Source: Sphingomonas sp.
GTDB taxonomy: Bacteria; Pseudomonadota; Alphaproteobacteria; Sphingomonadales; Sphingomonadaceae
DNA length: 64,000 bases
Assembly: GCF_026460985.1 (NCBI RefSeq)
Contig: NZ_JAPKNM010000051.1
Location: 53,814 to 117,813 of the forward strand
Direction of reading: 5' to 3'
Shown: positions 8,834-18,591 of the stretch, piece after piece
How the letters are laid out: the number at the start of each line of letters is the position of its first letter
How positions within the stretch are numbered: position 1 is the stretch's first letter
Program-made: the position numbers and the translations under genes
The notes under the pieces: model-generated
The model's input: only the letters and a program-made list of their open reading frames with translations
What the model was told of the DNA's origin: nothing
Databases searched by the model: none

Positions 8834-9880
8834 ATGAATGCCGCCGCGGAACGAGCGAGGGAAATGCGCGAGATGCGTAACGACTGGACACGGGAGGAGA
8901 TCGCCGCGCTGTTCGACCTGCCGTTCCTCGACCTGATCTACGAGGCGGCGTCGATCCATCGCGCGCATCATCCGCGCAACGAAGTGCAGCTCTCGACCCT
9001 GCTCTCGATCAAGACCGGCGGCTGCGTCGAGGATTGTGGCTATTGCAATCAGTCGGCGCATGCCGGGACGGGGCTCAAGGCTACCAGGCTGATGGATGTG
9101 CGCGCGGTGCTCCAGGCGGCGGCGCAGGCCAAGGACAATGGCTCGTCGCGCTTCTGCATGGGCGCGGCGTGGCGTGAGCCCAAGGACCGCGACATGCCCG
9201 CCATCGTCGAGATGGTGAAGGGCGTGCGCCAGATGGGGCTCGAGACCTGCATGACCTTGGGCATGCTCAACGAGAAGCAGGCAGCGCAGCTCGCCGAGGC
9301 GGGGCTCGACTATTACAACCACAATATCGACACCTCGCCGGAGAATTACGCGAACGTCATCACGACGCGCAGCTTCGAGGACCGGATCGAGACGCTGGAG
9401 CATGTCCGCGAGGCGGGCATCAACGTCTGCTCGGGCGGCATCATCGGCATGGGCGAGACGCGCGAGAACCGCGTCGGCTTCCTCCATGCGCTGGCGACGA
9501 TGCCGCACCCCGAAAGCGTGCCGATCAACGCGCTGGTGCCGGTCAAGGGCACCGTGCTGGGCAACATGCTGGCCGATACGCCTTTGGCCAGGATCGACCA
9601 GATCGAGTTCGTGCGCACCATCGCGGTGGCACGCATTCTGATGCCGCTGTCGATCGTGCGGCTCTCGGCTGGTCGCGAGAGCATGAGCGACGAGACCCAA
9701 GCGCTTTGCTTTCTGGCCGGGGCAAACTCGATCTTCACCGGCGACAAGCTTCTCACCACCGGCAATGCCGGCGACGACCGCGACGCGGCGCTCTTCGCAA
9801 AGCTCGGCGTCACGCCGATGCGGCAATTGCCACCCCTCGCGGAACCGGCGCGCACCGGCGGTCGCGCATCTACAACCTGA
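8834..9880 (+). CDS. bioB: Biotin synthase (radical SAM)
   Basis: [13 protein letters not shown] CxxxCxxC motif, [40 protein letters not shown]. Confidence 0.96.
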   Translation: MNAAAERAREMREMRNDWTREEIAALFDLPFLDLIYEAASIHRAHHPRNEVQLSTLLSIKTGGCVEDCGYCNQSAHAGTGLKATRLMDVRAVLQAAAQAKDNGSSRFCMGAAWREPKDRDMPAIVEMVKGVRQMGLETCMTLGMLNEKQAAQLAEAGLDYYNHNIDTSPENYANVITTRSFEDRIETLEHVREAGINVCSGGIIGMGETRENRVGFLHALATMPHPESVPINALVPVKGTVLGNMLADTPLARIDQIEFVRTIAVARILMPLSIVRLSAGRESMSDETQALCFLAGANSIFTGDKLLTTGNAGDDRDAALFAKLGVTPMRQLPPLAEPARTGGRASTT

Positions 9881-10108
9881 TTCGCGAGTATTCGGCGGGC
9901 CGATCGCGCTTGCGACGATCCAGGGGCATATTTTCGGAGCATCTGCTCCCGGAGGGACAAGTGGCGCCCGCCCGCCAACCCGACCGGCTCGGCCTCGCCA
10001 TCGGCCCAGGCGTCCAATGAAAGATGAACGCATACGTTCGATGACGTATGCCACCCCTGCGGGGTTCCCGATATCCCAGATCCGACAAGTCGGTATCGCG
10101 GGGACAAG

Positions 10109-11095
10109 ATGGACGGAATTCGCGTCGGCAAAAGGGTGATCGGAGCACAGGCCCCGGTAACCATAGGCTGGGAGAACATCCCCAGGGTGGAAGGCGGCCC
10201 GGTGAAACGGTTCATCTTCACCTGGTTCCAGCCCACCATGCTCTTCGCACTGATCGCGTTCTGGTACTACGCACCCAATTCCATCGCCAAGGCATCGACC
10301 GCCATCGGAATCGGCATCGGCTTCAAGGTGCTGCTGCTGGGGCTCGAATGGGTGAACCCGCGCTACGCGAGCTGGCGCCTGACTTGGAAGGAACTGGTCA
10401 CCGACCTGTTCTATGTCTCTCTCGGCTATACGCTGCTCCGCCTGATCGAGCACTATGTCGGCGACGGAGCCATGATTGAAGCCGTCCAGCATTCCTTCAA
10501 CTGGGACAAATTCACCTGGTTCGTGGCACTGCCGCTGCTGGTGCAGGCGTTCCTGATCTCGTTCATCTTCGATTTCGGCCAATACTGGATGCATCGCGGT
10601 ATGCATAACTGGCATCCGCTGTGGCTGACCCACGCACCGCATCACTACATCACCCAGTTGAACATCAACAAGGGCGCAGTCGGCAATCCGGTGGAACTGT
10701 TCCTGATCGGACTCGGCATCGGCGGATTCTTCGATTTCCTGCCGCGGGCCGCCCTGCTCGCCGGCTCCTTCGGCCTGGCGGTCGGTACCTACCAGCACAT
10801 CAATGTCCGCTTCAACACGCCGCGCTGGTGGCGCTTCGTGTTCAACACCACCGAGCACCACAGCCTGCACCATTCGCAGGACTACGAAGCCAGCCGCAGC
10901 AATTATGCCAGCACCTGGATCTTCATCGACCGCATTTTCGGCACGTGCGTCGACGGCGAGGCAGAACTGCTCGGGATGGAAGGCGGGCGCCGGATGTCGA
11001 TCCGCGAGACGATGACCTATCCCTTCACCGAGGGCTGGAAGGCACTCAAGGAGCGATTTGGCCGGCCGGCGGCGGTTCCGGTGCCAGCCGAGTGA
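10109..11095 (+). CDS. Sterol desaturase / fatty acid hydroxylase family membrane protein
   Basis: Histidine boxes HRGMH, HAPHH and HHSLHH; several hydrophobic segments. Confidence 0.87.
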   Translation: MDGIRVGKRVIGAQAPVTIGWENIPRVEGGPVKRFIFTWFQPTMLFALIAFWYYAPNSIAKASTAIGIGIGFKVLLLGLEWVNPRYASWRLTWKELVTDLFYVSLGYTLLRLIEHYVGDGAMIEAVQHSFNWDKFTWFVALPLLVQAFLISFIFDFGQYWMHRGMHNWHPLWLTHAPHHYITQLNINKGAVGNPVELFLIGLGIGGFFDFLPRAALLAGSFGLAVGTYQHINVRFNTPRWWRFVFNTTEHHSLHHSQDYEASRSNYASTWIFIDRIFGTCVDGEAELLGMEGGRRMSIRETMTYPFTEGWKALKERFGRPAAVPVPAE

Positions 11096-11214
11096 GCGAA
11101 TTGCTCCAGCTCCACAGCCTCCACTTACCCATTTGTCGGGCCCAGGCCAGAGCCGCCATGAACAGCCCGGCTTGAGCCTTGCCGGCATCGAAAGCTCTCT
11201 CAAAAGGAGATGGT

Positions 11215-11829
11215 GTGATCCCCCGTTTCATCGACTGGATCTGGCACGTCAGGGGCAGCCTGGCGCTCGCTCCCGAGCAATCGAGCGATGATGCCTTTGA
11301 CAAGCTCGCCCCCCTGTTCCGTCAGACCGGCACCAGCCACGAACGGACAAACGACACGCTGACTTTCCGCAAGAAGGACCAGGCGGCGCAGGACAAGATG
11401 TCTGTTTTCGACGGTGGCGTCTTGCAGATCGAAAAAGGCGCTGCCGGCTCCGTGCTGCGCTATCAGCTGACTAGCCGGGTGTTGCTGTTCTGCTTTCTGG
11501 CGCCCCTGCTGTTTCTGGGCTTCGCTCAGCTTACCGTAGCCATTGGCGAGCTCGAAAGAACGTCGGTCGAAGCCGCAGGCAAATCGAAAAAGCCCGAAAA
11601 AAAGGATACGGCACTGCCGCAGAATCCGATAGACAAGGCCTTGGGTGCGCCCGCGCCCGAAAAGCCAAAAAAGGAAGGCGCCGGCAAATCGGAAGAGAAT
11701 GATAGTAAACATTCACCGACAGCCGCCTATGTATTTGCCGCACTCTTCGCCACTCTCTACGTTGTCGGACGAATTTTTGAAGATCGGCTGATCAAGGCGC
11801 TGTTCAAAAAGAGCCTGCTGGGCTCATAA
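11215..11829 (+). CDS. Hypothetical membrane protein with two predicted TM segments and a Lys/Pro-rich loop
   Basis: Good RBS (aaaaggaga, 11201-11209) before GTG at 11215; TM segments VLLFCFLAPLLFLGFAQLTVAIG and AAYVFAALFATLYVVGRI. Confidence 0.6.
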   Translation: MIPRFIDWIWHVRGSLALAPEQSSDDAFDKLAPLFRQTGTSHERTNDTLTFRKKDQAAQDKMSVFDGGVLQIEKGAAGSVLRYQLTSRVLLFCFLAPLLFLGFAQLTVAIGELERTSVEAAGKSKKPEKKDTALPQNPIDKALGAPAPEKPKKEGAGKSEENDSKHSPTAAYVFAALFATLYVVGRIFEDRLIKALFKKSLLGS

Positions 11830-11854
11830 TCCTGCTCGACCCACTTCATTACCT

Positions 11855-11989
11855 CTAGCCGCGCGTGGCGGCGAGGATCGGCGACCGCAAGCTGGCTACC
11901 AGTACGACGGTGGCGCGGCCGACCTTTGCCGCCTCGATGTCGCCGGCTGCGATCAGCTGATAGATTCTCGATCGGCTTGGCCCGGTCAT
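11855..11989 (-). pseudogene. Excisionase-like helix-turn-helix fragment
   Basis: Minus strand reads (VRVPDAVR)MTGPSRSRIYQLIAAGDIEAAKVGRATVVLVASLRSPILAATRG*, a typical excisionase/MerR-like HTH without a clear upstream start. Confidence 0.5.
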
Positions 11990-12154
11990 ACGCACGGCGT
12001 CGGGAACCCGGACGCTGTTCCCGGCGATGCTGGCGCGAGATCGCCACGCCTTTGAGCAGGCGCTGCCATATGATCAGCGCCCTCTTCTCCCCAAATACGA
12101 CGATGCTGTCGCAGACCCTAAGCCGCGCGATCGAGGCGGGGGTGCAGGAAGCCT

Positions 12155-12256
12155 GCCGACGCCATCCGCGAGCTGGTCAATACCGTGACGCTGCGCCGGA
12201 ACAACGAAGGAGGCCTCTCGATCGAGATCGAGGGTCGCCTCAACGCGCTTCTAGGA
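12155..12256 (+). pseudogene. Fragment resembling the C-terminus of a large serine recombinase
   Basis: In-frame ADAIRELVNTVTLRRNNEGGLSIEIEGRLNALLG; no recombinase catalytic domain upstream. Confidence 0.4.
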
Positions 12257-12293
12257 CCCGGCGGCCTTTCCCGCCGAATGTCGGGGGGAATGG

Positions 12294-12370
12294 TGGTAGC
12301 GGAGGAGGGACTTGAACCCCCGACACGCGGATTATGATTCCGCTGCTCTAACCAACTGAGCTACTCCGCC
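12294..12370 (-). tRNA. tRNA-Met (anticodon CAT, elongator-type)
   Basis: Minus strand GGCGGAGTAGCTCAGTTGGTTAGAGCAGCGGAATCATAATCCGCGTGTCGGGGGTTCAAGTCCCTCCTCCGCTACCA; cloverleaf and encoded CCA. Confidence 0.95.
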
Positions 12371-12424
12371 CCAAGGGCCTCGCCGTCAGGCGAGGGCGCG
12401 ACATAGGTCCGGCTTTTCGTCCGG

Positions 12425-12916
12425 TCAAGCGAACATATGCCGCGAATGCGGCTCCCATGGCCCTCCGCGATACCACCAGCTTGCCAACCCGGCGATCTCG
12501 ACCTCGCGCGGCGCGAAATCGCGCGACAATGCGCCGAGCACGACCTTGGCAAGCGACGGCCGCACCTTGTTCTGCACGGTCACATGCGGCCTCCAGCGGC
12601 CCGCGTCCTGCGGCATCAACAGCCCAGCAAAGGCCTGGCAGAGCCCCTCGCGAATCGTGACCAGTTCTGGCGCCTCGATTCGATACGCCACTCCGCCCCC
12701 GAGCGACATCAGTCCGCTCACCTTCGCCCGCGGCGCGCGTACGCCCCGCGTCTCTGCCGACAACCGCTGCTTGAGTTCCTCCGCCACTCCCGGCGGAAGA
12801 TGGTGGAACAACGTCAGATGCGCCGGCAGCACGTTGCGCTCGGGCGGATAGTGTTCGCGGCGCAGGCCTTCGAACCACGCCTGGTCCTGCCGCCCCAACA
12901 ACGCAGTGACGATCAA
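12425..12916 (-). CDS. 2'-5' RNA ligase-like protein
   Basis: PAHLTLFHHLP and RWRPHVTVQNKV are the two HxT(L/V)-type motifs; start codon uncertain (TTG 12916 or further upstream overlapping kup). Confidence 0.7.
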   Translation of the reverse strand: MIVTALLGRQDQAWFEGLRREHYPPERNVLPAHLTLFHHLPPGVAEELKQRLSAETRGVRAPRAKVSGLMSLGGGVAYRIEAPELVTIREGLCQAFAGLLMPQDAGRWRPHVTVQNKVRPSLAKVVLGALSRDFAPREVEIAGLASWWYRGGPWEPHSRHMFA

Positions 12917-12930
12917 GGGCGCAGGCGCGC

Positions 12931-14862
12931 TCAGATCTCCACCTGGCTCCCAAGCTCGACCACGCGGTTGGTCGGCAGGCGGAAGAACTCCATCGCGCTT
13001 TCGGCGTTGCGCAGCATCCAGGCGAACAGTTTCTCGCGCCAGATCATCATCCCCGGCCGCGACGAAGGCAGCAAAGTCTGGCGCGCGAGGAAGAAGCTGG
13101 TGTCCATCATCTTGAACTCGGCGCCGCACGCGCTGACCTGCTTGAGCGCCGCTGGCACGTCGGCCTCCTGCATGAAGCCGTAGAACAGGATCATGCGGTG
13201 GAAGCCCTTGCCGAGATCGTCGACCTTCATCCGCTTCTCGTCGGGGACATAGGGCACGTCGGCGATCTTCACCGTCAGCAGGATCACGCGCTCGTGGAGC
13301 ACCTTGTTGTGCTTCAGATTGTGGAGCAGCGCGTGCGGCACACCGTCGGGAGTCGAGGTCATGAACACCGCGGTGCCCGGCACGCGCGCGGCGGCGATCG
13401 CGGCCGATTCGATGAAGATCTTGATCGGCATAGCGCTCTCGCGCAGCCGCTCGATCATCAGCTTGCGGCCCTTGGCCCAGGTGGTGAGCAAGGTGAAGAC
13501 GATGAAGCCCACCAGCAGCGGGAACCAGCCGCCGTCGGGCACCTTGGTCAGGTTCGCGCTGAAATAGGCAAGGTCGACCGCGAAGAAGAGCGCGAGCAGC
13601 GGCAGCGCGTAGCGCTTCTTCCACTGCCACAAGGCGAACAGCACCACCGCGAGCAGGCAATTGTCGATCAGCATCGCGCCGGTGACGGCGATGCCATAGG
13701 CCGCGGTCAGGTTCGACGAGGTCTGGAACGAGAGGACGAGCAGGATGACCATCGTCATCAGCGCCCAGTTGATCGTCGGGATGTAGATCTGCCCCGCGGT
13801 GGAGGCGCTGGTGTGCTCGATGCGCAGCCGCGGCACGAAGCCGAGCTGGATCGCCTGCTGGGTCACCGAGAAGGCGCCCGAGATCACGGCCTGCGACGCG
13901 ATGATCGCCGCCATCGTCGCCAGCACCACCAGCGGCAGCTGCAGGCCGTCGGGCGCGAGCATGTAGAAGGGGCTGGTCAGCGCACTGGCGCCCTCGCGCA
14001 TCAGCAGCGCGCCCTGCCCCATATAGTTGAGGATCAGCGCCGGCAGCACGAACCACAGCCACGAGACGCGGATCGGCTTGCGGCCGAAATGCCCCATATC
14101 GGCGTAGAGCGCCTCGGCGCCGGTCACTGCCAGCACCACCGAGCCCAAAGCGAGGAAGGCCGCGAGCGGATCGAGCAGGAAGAACTCCAGCGCGTGCGTC
14201 GGCAGCAGCGCCCAGAGGATTTCCGGCGTGTGCACGAAGCTGAGCACGCCCAGCGTCGCGATCACGAGGAAATAGAGCATCATGATCGGCCCGAACAACG
14301 CCCCCACGCGGGCCGTACCGGTGCGCTGGATCGAGAAGAGCATCACGAGGATCACCACCGCGATCGGAACGACCAGGTTGGCGAAGCTGGGCGCCGCGAT
14401 CGCGATACCCTCGACCGCGGAGAGCACCGACACCGCCGGGGTGATCATCGAATCGCCGTAGAAGAGCGCGGTGGCGAACACGCCGAGCAGCACGATCCCC
14501 TGGGTCCAGCGCTTCTGGTTGGCGCTGCGCGAAATGAGTGCGAGCAAGGCGAGGCTGCCGCCCTCACCCTTGTTGTCGGCGCGCATGATGATGGTGACGT
14601 ACTTCAGCGTCACCACCGCCATCATCGACCAGAACATCAGACTGATCACGCCCATGATGTGAACATCGTCCAGCGCAAGCTTGTGATGCCCGGCGAAGGT
14701 CTCGCGGAAGGCGTAGAGCGGGCTGGTGCCGATATCGCCGAAGACGATGCCGATCGCGCCGAGCGCGAGCTTCCACGTCGCGTCGACGGCGTGGCCGTGC
14801 GCCCCGTGCGGCTCGTCTGGATGCGGGAGCGTCTCGGCCTGCCCGCTTGCGTTGATGTTCAC
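12931..14862 (-). CDS. kup: Low-affinity potassium transporter Kup
   Basis: [24 protein letters not shown] and [17 protein letters not shown] signatures; 643 aa, multi-TM. Confidence 0.95.
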   Translation of the reverse strand: MNINASGQAETLPHPDEPHGAHGHAVDATWKLALGAIGIVFGDIGTSPLYAFRETFAGHHKLALDDVHIMGVISLMFWSMMAVVTLKYVTIIMRADNKGEGGSLALLALISRSANQKRWTQGIVLLGVFATALFYGDSMITPAVSVLSAVEGIAIAAPSFANLVVPIAVVILVMLFSIQRTGTARVGALFGPIMMLYFLVIATLGVLSFVHTPEILWALLPTHALEFFLLDPLAAFLALGSVVLAVTGAEALYADMGHFGRKPIRVSWLWFVLPALILNYMGQGALLMREGASALTSPFYMLAPDGLQLPLVVLATMAAIIASQAVISGAFSVTQQAIQLGFVPRLRIEHTSASTAGQIYIPTINWALMTMVILLVLSFQTSSNLTAAYGIAVTGAMLIDNCLLAVVLFALWQWKKRYALPLLALFFAVDLAYFSANLTKVPDGGWFPLLVGFIVFTLLTTWAKGRKLMIERLRESAMPIKIFIESAAIAAARVPGTAVFMTSTPDGVPHALLHNLKHNKVLHERVILLTVKIADVPYVPDEKRMKVDDLGKGFHRMILFYGFMQEADVPAALKQVSACGAEFKMMDTSFFLARQTLLPSSRPGMMIWREKLFAWMLRNAESAMEFFRLPTNRVVELGSQVEI

Positions 14863-15026
14863 TGTCGCGGCGATCGCGCGATGAGGGAAACGGACCTGGT
14901 CATGCGACCTGCGTTCTCGTCTGAAAAAGTGCGCGGGCCGTTAGCACGTGCAACATAGCCTGGCAACGGCCCGACCGACACAGATGGTTACGCCTCCGGA
15001 GACGCGCAAGGGGGGCGTCGGTTCCC

Positions 15027-15521
15027 TCAGGTGCCGGCGAACAGCGCGTCGGCTTCGCTGCGAGTCGGCACCGCGCGCAGCACGAAGCTCGAGTTGATCG
15101 TCACCACGCCCGGCAGCCGTCCCAGATGCTCGCGGTGAAGCCGTTCATAATCATCGAGATCCTGCGCGAGGATCTTGAGCCGATAGTCCTGCCCGCCCGA
15201 GACGAGCGCGCATTCGACCACCCCGTGGATCTCCGCCACCGCCCGCTCGAACCGCGCCAGATCCTCTTCGACCTGCGTGCCGAGCGTGATGTCGACCAAC
15301 GCGGTGATCCGAAAGCCGAGCCGTCTATGTCCCAGTCTGGCACCATAGCCGGTGATATGCCCCGAAGATTCGAGCGCCTGGATTCGCCGGGTGCACGCCG
15401 ATTGCGACAACCCCACCTGCGTCGCGACCTGGCTCACCGGCGCCCGCGCGTCGGCGGCGAGCAATTTGAGGATTGTCGTGTCGATCCGGTCCACGGCGCA
15501 TGAATCTCCAATAATCGCCAT
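15027..15521 (-). CDS. Lrp/AsnC family transcriptional regulator
   Basis: DRIDTTILKLLAADARAPVSQVATQVGLSQSACTRRIQALESSGHITGYGARL HTH plus RAM domain; divergent from ald. Confidence 0.92.
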   Translation of the reverse strand: MAIIGDSCAVDRIDTTILKLLAADARAPVSQVATQVGLSQSACTRRIQALESSGHITGYGARLGHRRLGFRITALVDITLGTQVEEDLARFERAVAEIHGVVECALVSGGQDYRLKILAQDLDDYERLHREHLGRLPGVVTINSSFVLRAVPTRSEADALFAGT

Positions 15522-15632
15522 AGATATCGCATATTCATGCGCCTTCACCAGCACCGCGTGGCGAAATTTGCAGAGATTCGTACCCGTATCTTGCGATACT
15601 ATTGCATCACATACCGACTCTGGAGAGATGTC

Positions 15633-16739
15633 ATGCGCATCGGCGTGCCCAAGGAAATCAAGAACCACGAATATCGCGTCGGCCTCACCCCTGCCTCGGT
15701 CGCCGAGCTGGTCGCCGCGGGCCATGAAGTGCTGGTCGAGACCCAGGCCGGCATGGGGATCGACTTCGCCGACGAGGCGTACACGAAGGTCGGCGCGAAG
15801 ATCGCGCCCGATGCCGCCGCGGTCTTCGCCGGCGCGGACATGATCGTGAAGGTCAAGGAACCCCAGCCGCAGGAAATCGCCCTACTCGAGCCCCGCCATA
15901 CGCTGTTCACCTATCTCCACCTCGCCGCCGACAAGCCCCAGGCCGAGGGCCTGATGGCGTCCGGCGCGACCTGCATCGCCTATGAGACGGTCACCTCGAA
16001 TTCGGGCGCCCTCCCCCTCCTCAAGCCGATGTCCGAAGTCGCGGGCCGCATGTCGATCCAGGTTGCCTCGCACTATCTCGAGAAGGAACAGGGCGGCCGC
16101 GGCGAGCTGCTCGGCGGCGTCCCCGGCGTCGCGCCGTGCAAGATCGCGATCCTCGGCGGCGGCGTCTCGGGGATCAATGCCGCGCAGATGGCGGTCGGCC
16201 AGCGCGCCGACGTGACGATCTACGACATCAACAATGAGCGCCTCGCCGAGCTCGACATGCATTTCGGCAGCCAGATCAAGACCGCCTACGCCTCCAAGGC
16301 GGCGATCGCCGAGGCGGTCGCGCGCTCGCAGGTCGTGATCGGCGCGGTGCTCGTCCCCGGCGCGGCGGCACCCAAGCTGGTGACCAGGGACATGCTCAAG
16401 ACGATGATGCGCGGCTCGGTGCTGGTCGACATCGCGATCGACCAGGGCGGCTGCTTCGAGACCAGCCACGCCACCACGCACGACAACCCCGTCTACGAAG
16501 TCGACGGCGTGATCCACTATTGCGTCGCCAACATGCCCGGCGCGGTCGCCCGCACCTCGGCCTTCGCGCTCAACAACGCGACCCTGCCCTTCGTGCTCAA
16601 GCTCGCCAATCTCGGCGCGGAGGCGGCGATGAAGGCCGACAAGCACCTCGCCAACGGCCTCAACGTCTACAAGGGCAAGATCGCCTTCAAGGCAGTCGCC
16701 GACGATCTCGATCTGCCCTACGAGGCCTGGGCGGGCTAG
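15633..16739 (+). CDS. ald: Alanine dehydrogenase
   Basis: [36 protein letters not shown]...[28 protein letters not shown]. Confidence 0.95.
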   Translation: MRIGVPKEIKNHEYRVGLTPASVAELVAAGHEVLVETQAGMGIDFADEAYTKVGAKIAPDAAAVFAGADMIVKVKEPQPQEIALLEPRHTLFTYLHLAADKPQAEGLMASGATCIAYETVTSNSGALPLLKPMSEVAGRMSIQVASHYLEKEQGGRGELLGGVPGVAPCKIAILGGGVSGINAAQMAVGQRADVTIYDINNERLAELDMHFGSQIKTAYASKAAIAEAVARSQVVIGAVLVPGAAAPKLVTRDMLKTMMRGSVLVDIAIDQGGCFETSHATTHDNPVYEVDGVIHYCVANMPGAVARTSAFALNNATLPFVLKLANLGAEAAMKADKHLANGLNVYKGKIAFKAVADDLDLPYEAWAG

Positions 16740-16743
16740 AATT

Positions 16744-16880
16744 CCCCTCCCTCTTAGGGAGGGGTCAGGGGTGGGTGGAAAAGGTCGGGGCTCGATGCCC
16801 CGGCCTTTTCCTTTGTCGCGATGTTGCCGGGCTCGCCTTCGGCTCGCACCCACCCCCGACCCCTCCCTTGCAGGGAGGGG
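16744..16880. repeat. Inverted pair of CCCCTCCCT-n-AGGGAGGGG palindromic repeats
   Basis: Left cccctccctcttagggaggggtcaggggtgggt (16744-16776), right acccacccccgacccctcccttgcagggagggg (16848-16880). Confidence 0.85.
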
Positions 16881-16886
16881 AGTCAG

Positions 16887-17543
16887 CTACGGCTTGGGTG
16901 CCCCCGCCCCCTCTTCCGCCGCCTTCGCCTCCAGAAACTTGTCGAGCAAAAACAGCCGCAGCAGCAGCTCGTCGCGATAGCTCGCCTTTTCCGGCGTAAG
17001 CTCGACCGCCTTGGCCCAGAACGGCCGCGCCTCGGCGAACTTGCCCTCGCGGATCAACGCCAGCCCATACAGAAACGGCGGCCCGGGATGCTGCGGCGCC
17101 AGCTGGAGCGCGCGATCGAACGCGAACTTGGCGGCCGGCGAGACCTGGTTGCCGTCATTCTCCGCCAGCTTGATCCCCAGCCACGCCCAAGCGCCCGCAT
17201 CGCCCGGCGCCTGGCGCACGGTCAGGATCATCGCGCGCGCCGCGGTGTCGGGTGCGCCGACGCGGGTCATCGCATCGGCCCGGGCGAAGGAGGCCCAGGT
17301 GAAGTTGAACCGCCCGAACATCGCGTCGCGGATCGCGACGATGTTGGCGTCGATCTCGCCCGGCTTCTCCGTCGCGGTGACCGGATGCCCCGCCAGCCCC
17401 GGACTCCCCTGCCACGCATAGCCCGCCGCACCGAGCATCAGCGCGGTCGCCGCCACGGCCCACAGCTTGCGCGGGAAACCGGTCAGCCACAGCAGCAGCG
17501 CCGCGCCGAGCCCGATCAGGGCGAGCATCAGCCAGCCCATCAC
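16887..17543 (-). CDS. ccmI: Cytochrome c maturation TPR protein (CcmI/CcmH C-terminal type)
   Basis: N-terminal TM segments then TPR-like ...[14 protein letters not shown]...[42 protein letters not shown]; last gene of ccm operon. Confidence 0.8.
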   Translation of the reverse strand: MMGWLMLALIGLGAALLLWLTGFPRKLWAVAATALMLGAAGYAWQGSPGLAGHPVTATEKPGEIDANIVAIRDAMFGRFNFTWASFARADAMTRVGAPDTAARAMILTVRQAPGDAGAWAWLGIKLAENDGNQVSPAAKFAFDRALQLAPQHPGPPFLYGLALIREGKFAEARPFWAKAVELTPEKASYRDELLLRLFLLDKFLEAKAAEEGAGAPKP

Positions 17544-17920
17544 GACTTGCGCCTCCGGAAATTACGCCGCGCGATCAGGATTCCGACGGCCAGCAGCACC
17601 AGAGGCGTGAGCCACAGGGGGGCGGTGACCCAGCTCAACGGCGGATCATAGGTCACATAGTCGCCGTAACGCTGGACCAGCCATTTGCGCACTTCGCCGG
17701 GCGATTCGCCCGCCGCGATCCGCTGCCGCACCAGCGCGCGCATGTCGCCCGCCATATCGGCATCGCTGTCGGCGATCGACTGGCCCTGGCAGACGAGGCA
17801 GCGGAGCGTGTCCATCAACGCCTTGGCCTTGGCCTCCTGCGTGGGATCGGGAAGCTGGGTGTAGGCGAGCTCGGCGGGGGGAAGGTTGGAGTCGGCGAGT
17901 GCGACGGGCATCGCACACAT
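17540..17920 (-). CDS. ccmH: Cytochrome c maturation protein CcmH
   Basis: TLRCLVCQGQSIADSDADMAGDMRALVRQRIAAGESPGEVRKWLVQRYGDYVTYDPP, heme-thiol LRCLVCQ motif. ATG 17920 or in-frame GTG 17947 as start. Confidence 0.92.
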   Translation of the reverse strand: MCAMPVALADSNLPPAELAYTQLPDPTQEAKAKALMDTLRCLVCQGQSIADSDADMAGDMRALVRQRIAAGESPGEVRKWLVQRYGDYVTYDPPLSWVTAPLWLTPLVLLAVGILIARRNFRRRKS

Positions 17921-17941
17921 CAACGTCACCGTAGATATCGC

Positions 17942-18049
17942 CGTCACCCCCGCGAAAGCGGGGGCCCATCTCCGAAACGTGCCGCGCAATACCGCGGTGG
18001 TTCTAGCGGCACTCGCACGAGATGGGCCCCCGCTTTCGCGGGGGTGACG
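17942..18049. repeat. REP-type inverted repeat pair between ccmG and ccmH
   Basis: cgtcacccccgcgaaagcgggggcccatctc ... gagatgggcccccgctttcgcgggggtgacg. Confidence 0.92.
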
Positions 18050-18066
18050 TGATGAGGTGTCCTCCC

Positions 18067-18591
18067 TCACTTCGCCTTCTCCAGCTCGCCCAGCAGCATC
18101 GGCACATGCTCCTCGCGGATGTCGCCGATATGCTGGTACGCGATCCGCCCCTCGGCATCGATCACGAAGGTCTCGGGCACTCCCGACGAGCCCAGCGCCA
18201 GCTGCGCCCGACTCGCCTTGTCGTCGCCGATCTGCGCATAGGGATCGCCGTGGCGCGCGAGGAAGGCCTGCACCGCCTCGGGCGTGTCGCGGATCGCGAT
18301 CGCGTCGATCTCCACGCCGGCTTGGCGGAGCTTCATCAGCTGCGGCGCCTCGGCGATGCAGGGGATGCACCAGCTCGCGAAGACGTTGAGCAACCGTGGC
18401 TTGCCCTTGAGCTCGGCGGTGACGATCCCCGGCTTGCCCGACAGCAGCGGCGGCAGCGCGAGCGCCGGGAGCGGCTTGCCGACCATCGCCGAATGCACGA
18501 CGCGGTCGCCGGGCTTGATCAGCCCGCCCGCGACCAGCGCGAACACCAGGGCGAACAGCACGAGCGGCGCCCAGATCAGCACGCGCCTCAT
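18067..18591 (-). CDS. ccmG: Thiol:disulfide interchange protein CcmG/DsbE
   Basis: KPRLLNVFASWCIPCIAEAPQL with WCxxC thioredoxin motif and N-terminal signal anchor. Confidence 0.92.
   Translation of the reverse strand: MRRVLIWAPLVLFALVFALVAGGLIKPGDRVVHSAMVGKPLPALALPPLLSGKPGIVTAELKGKPRLLNVFASWCIPCIAEAPQLMKLRQAGVEIDAIAIRDTPEAVQAFLARHGDPYAQIGDDKASRAQLALGSSGVPETFVIDAEGRIAYQHIGDIREEHVPMLLGELEKAK

Noticed and set aside
8585-11203. 872-aa minus-strand ORF opposite ferredoxin, bioB and the hydroxylase gene
   Set aside because: Spans three convincing plus-strand genes and contains no recognisable motif.
13198-14958. 586-aa plus-strand ORF, His/Arg/Glu/Gln-rich, opposite kup
   Set aside because: Shadow frame of kup; low-complexity composition from mirrored codon bias.
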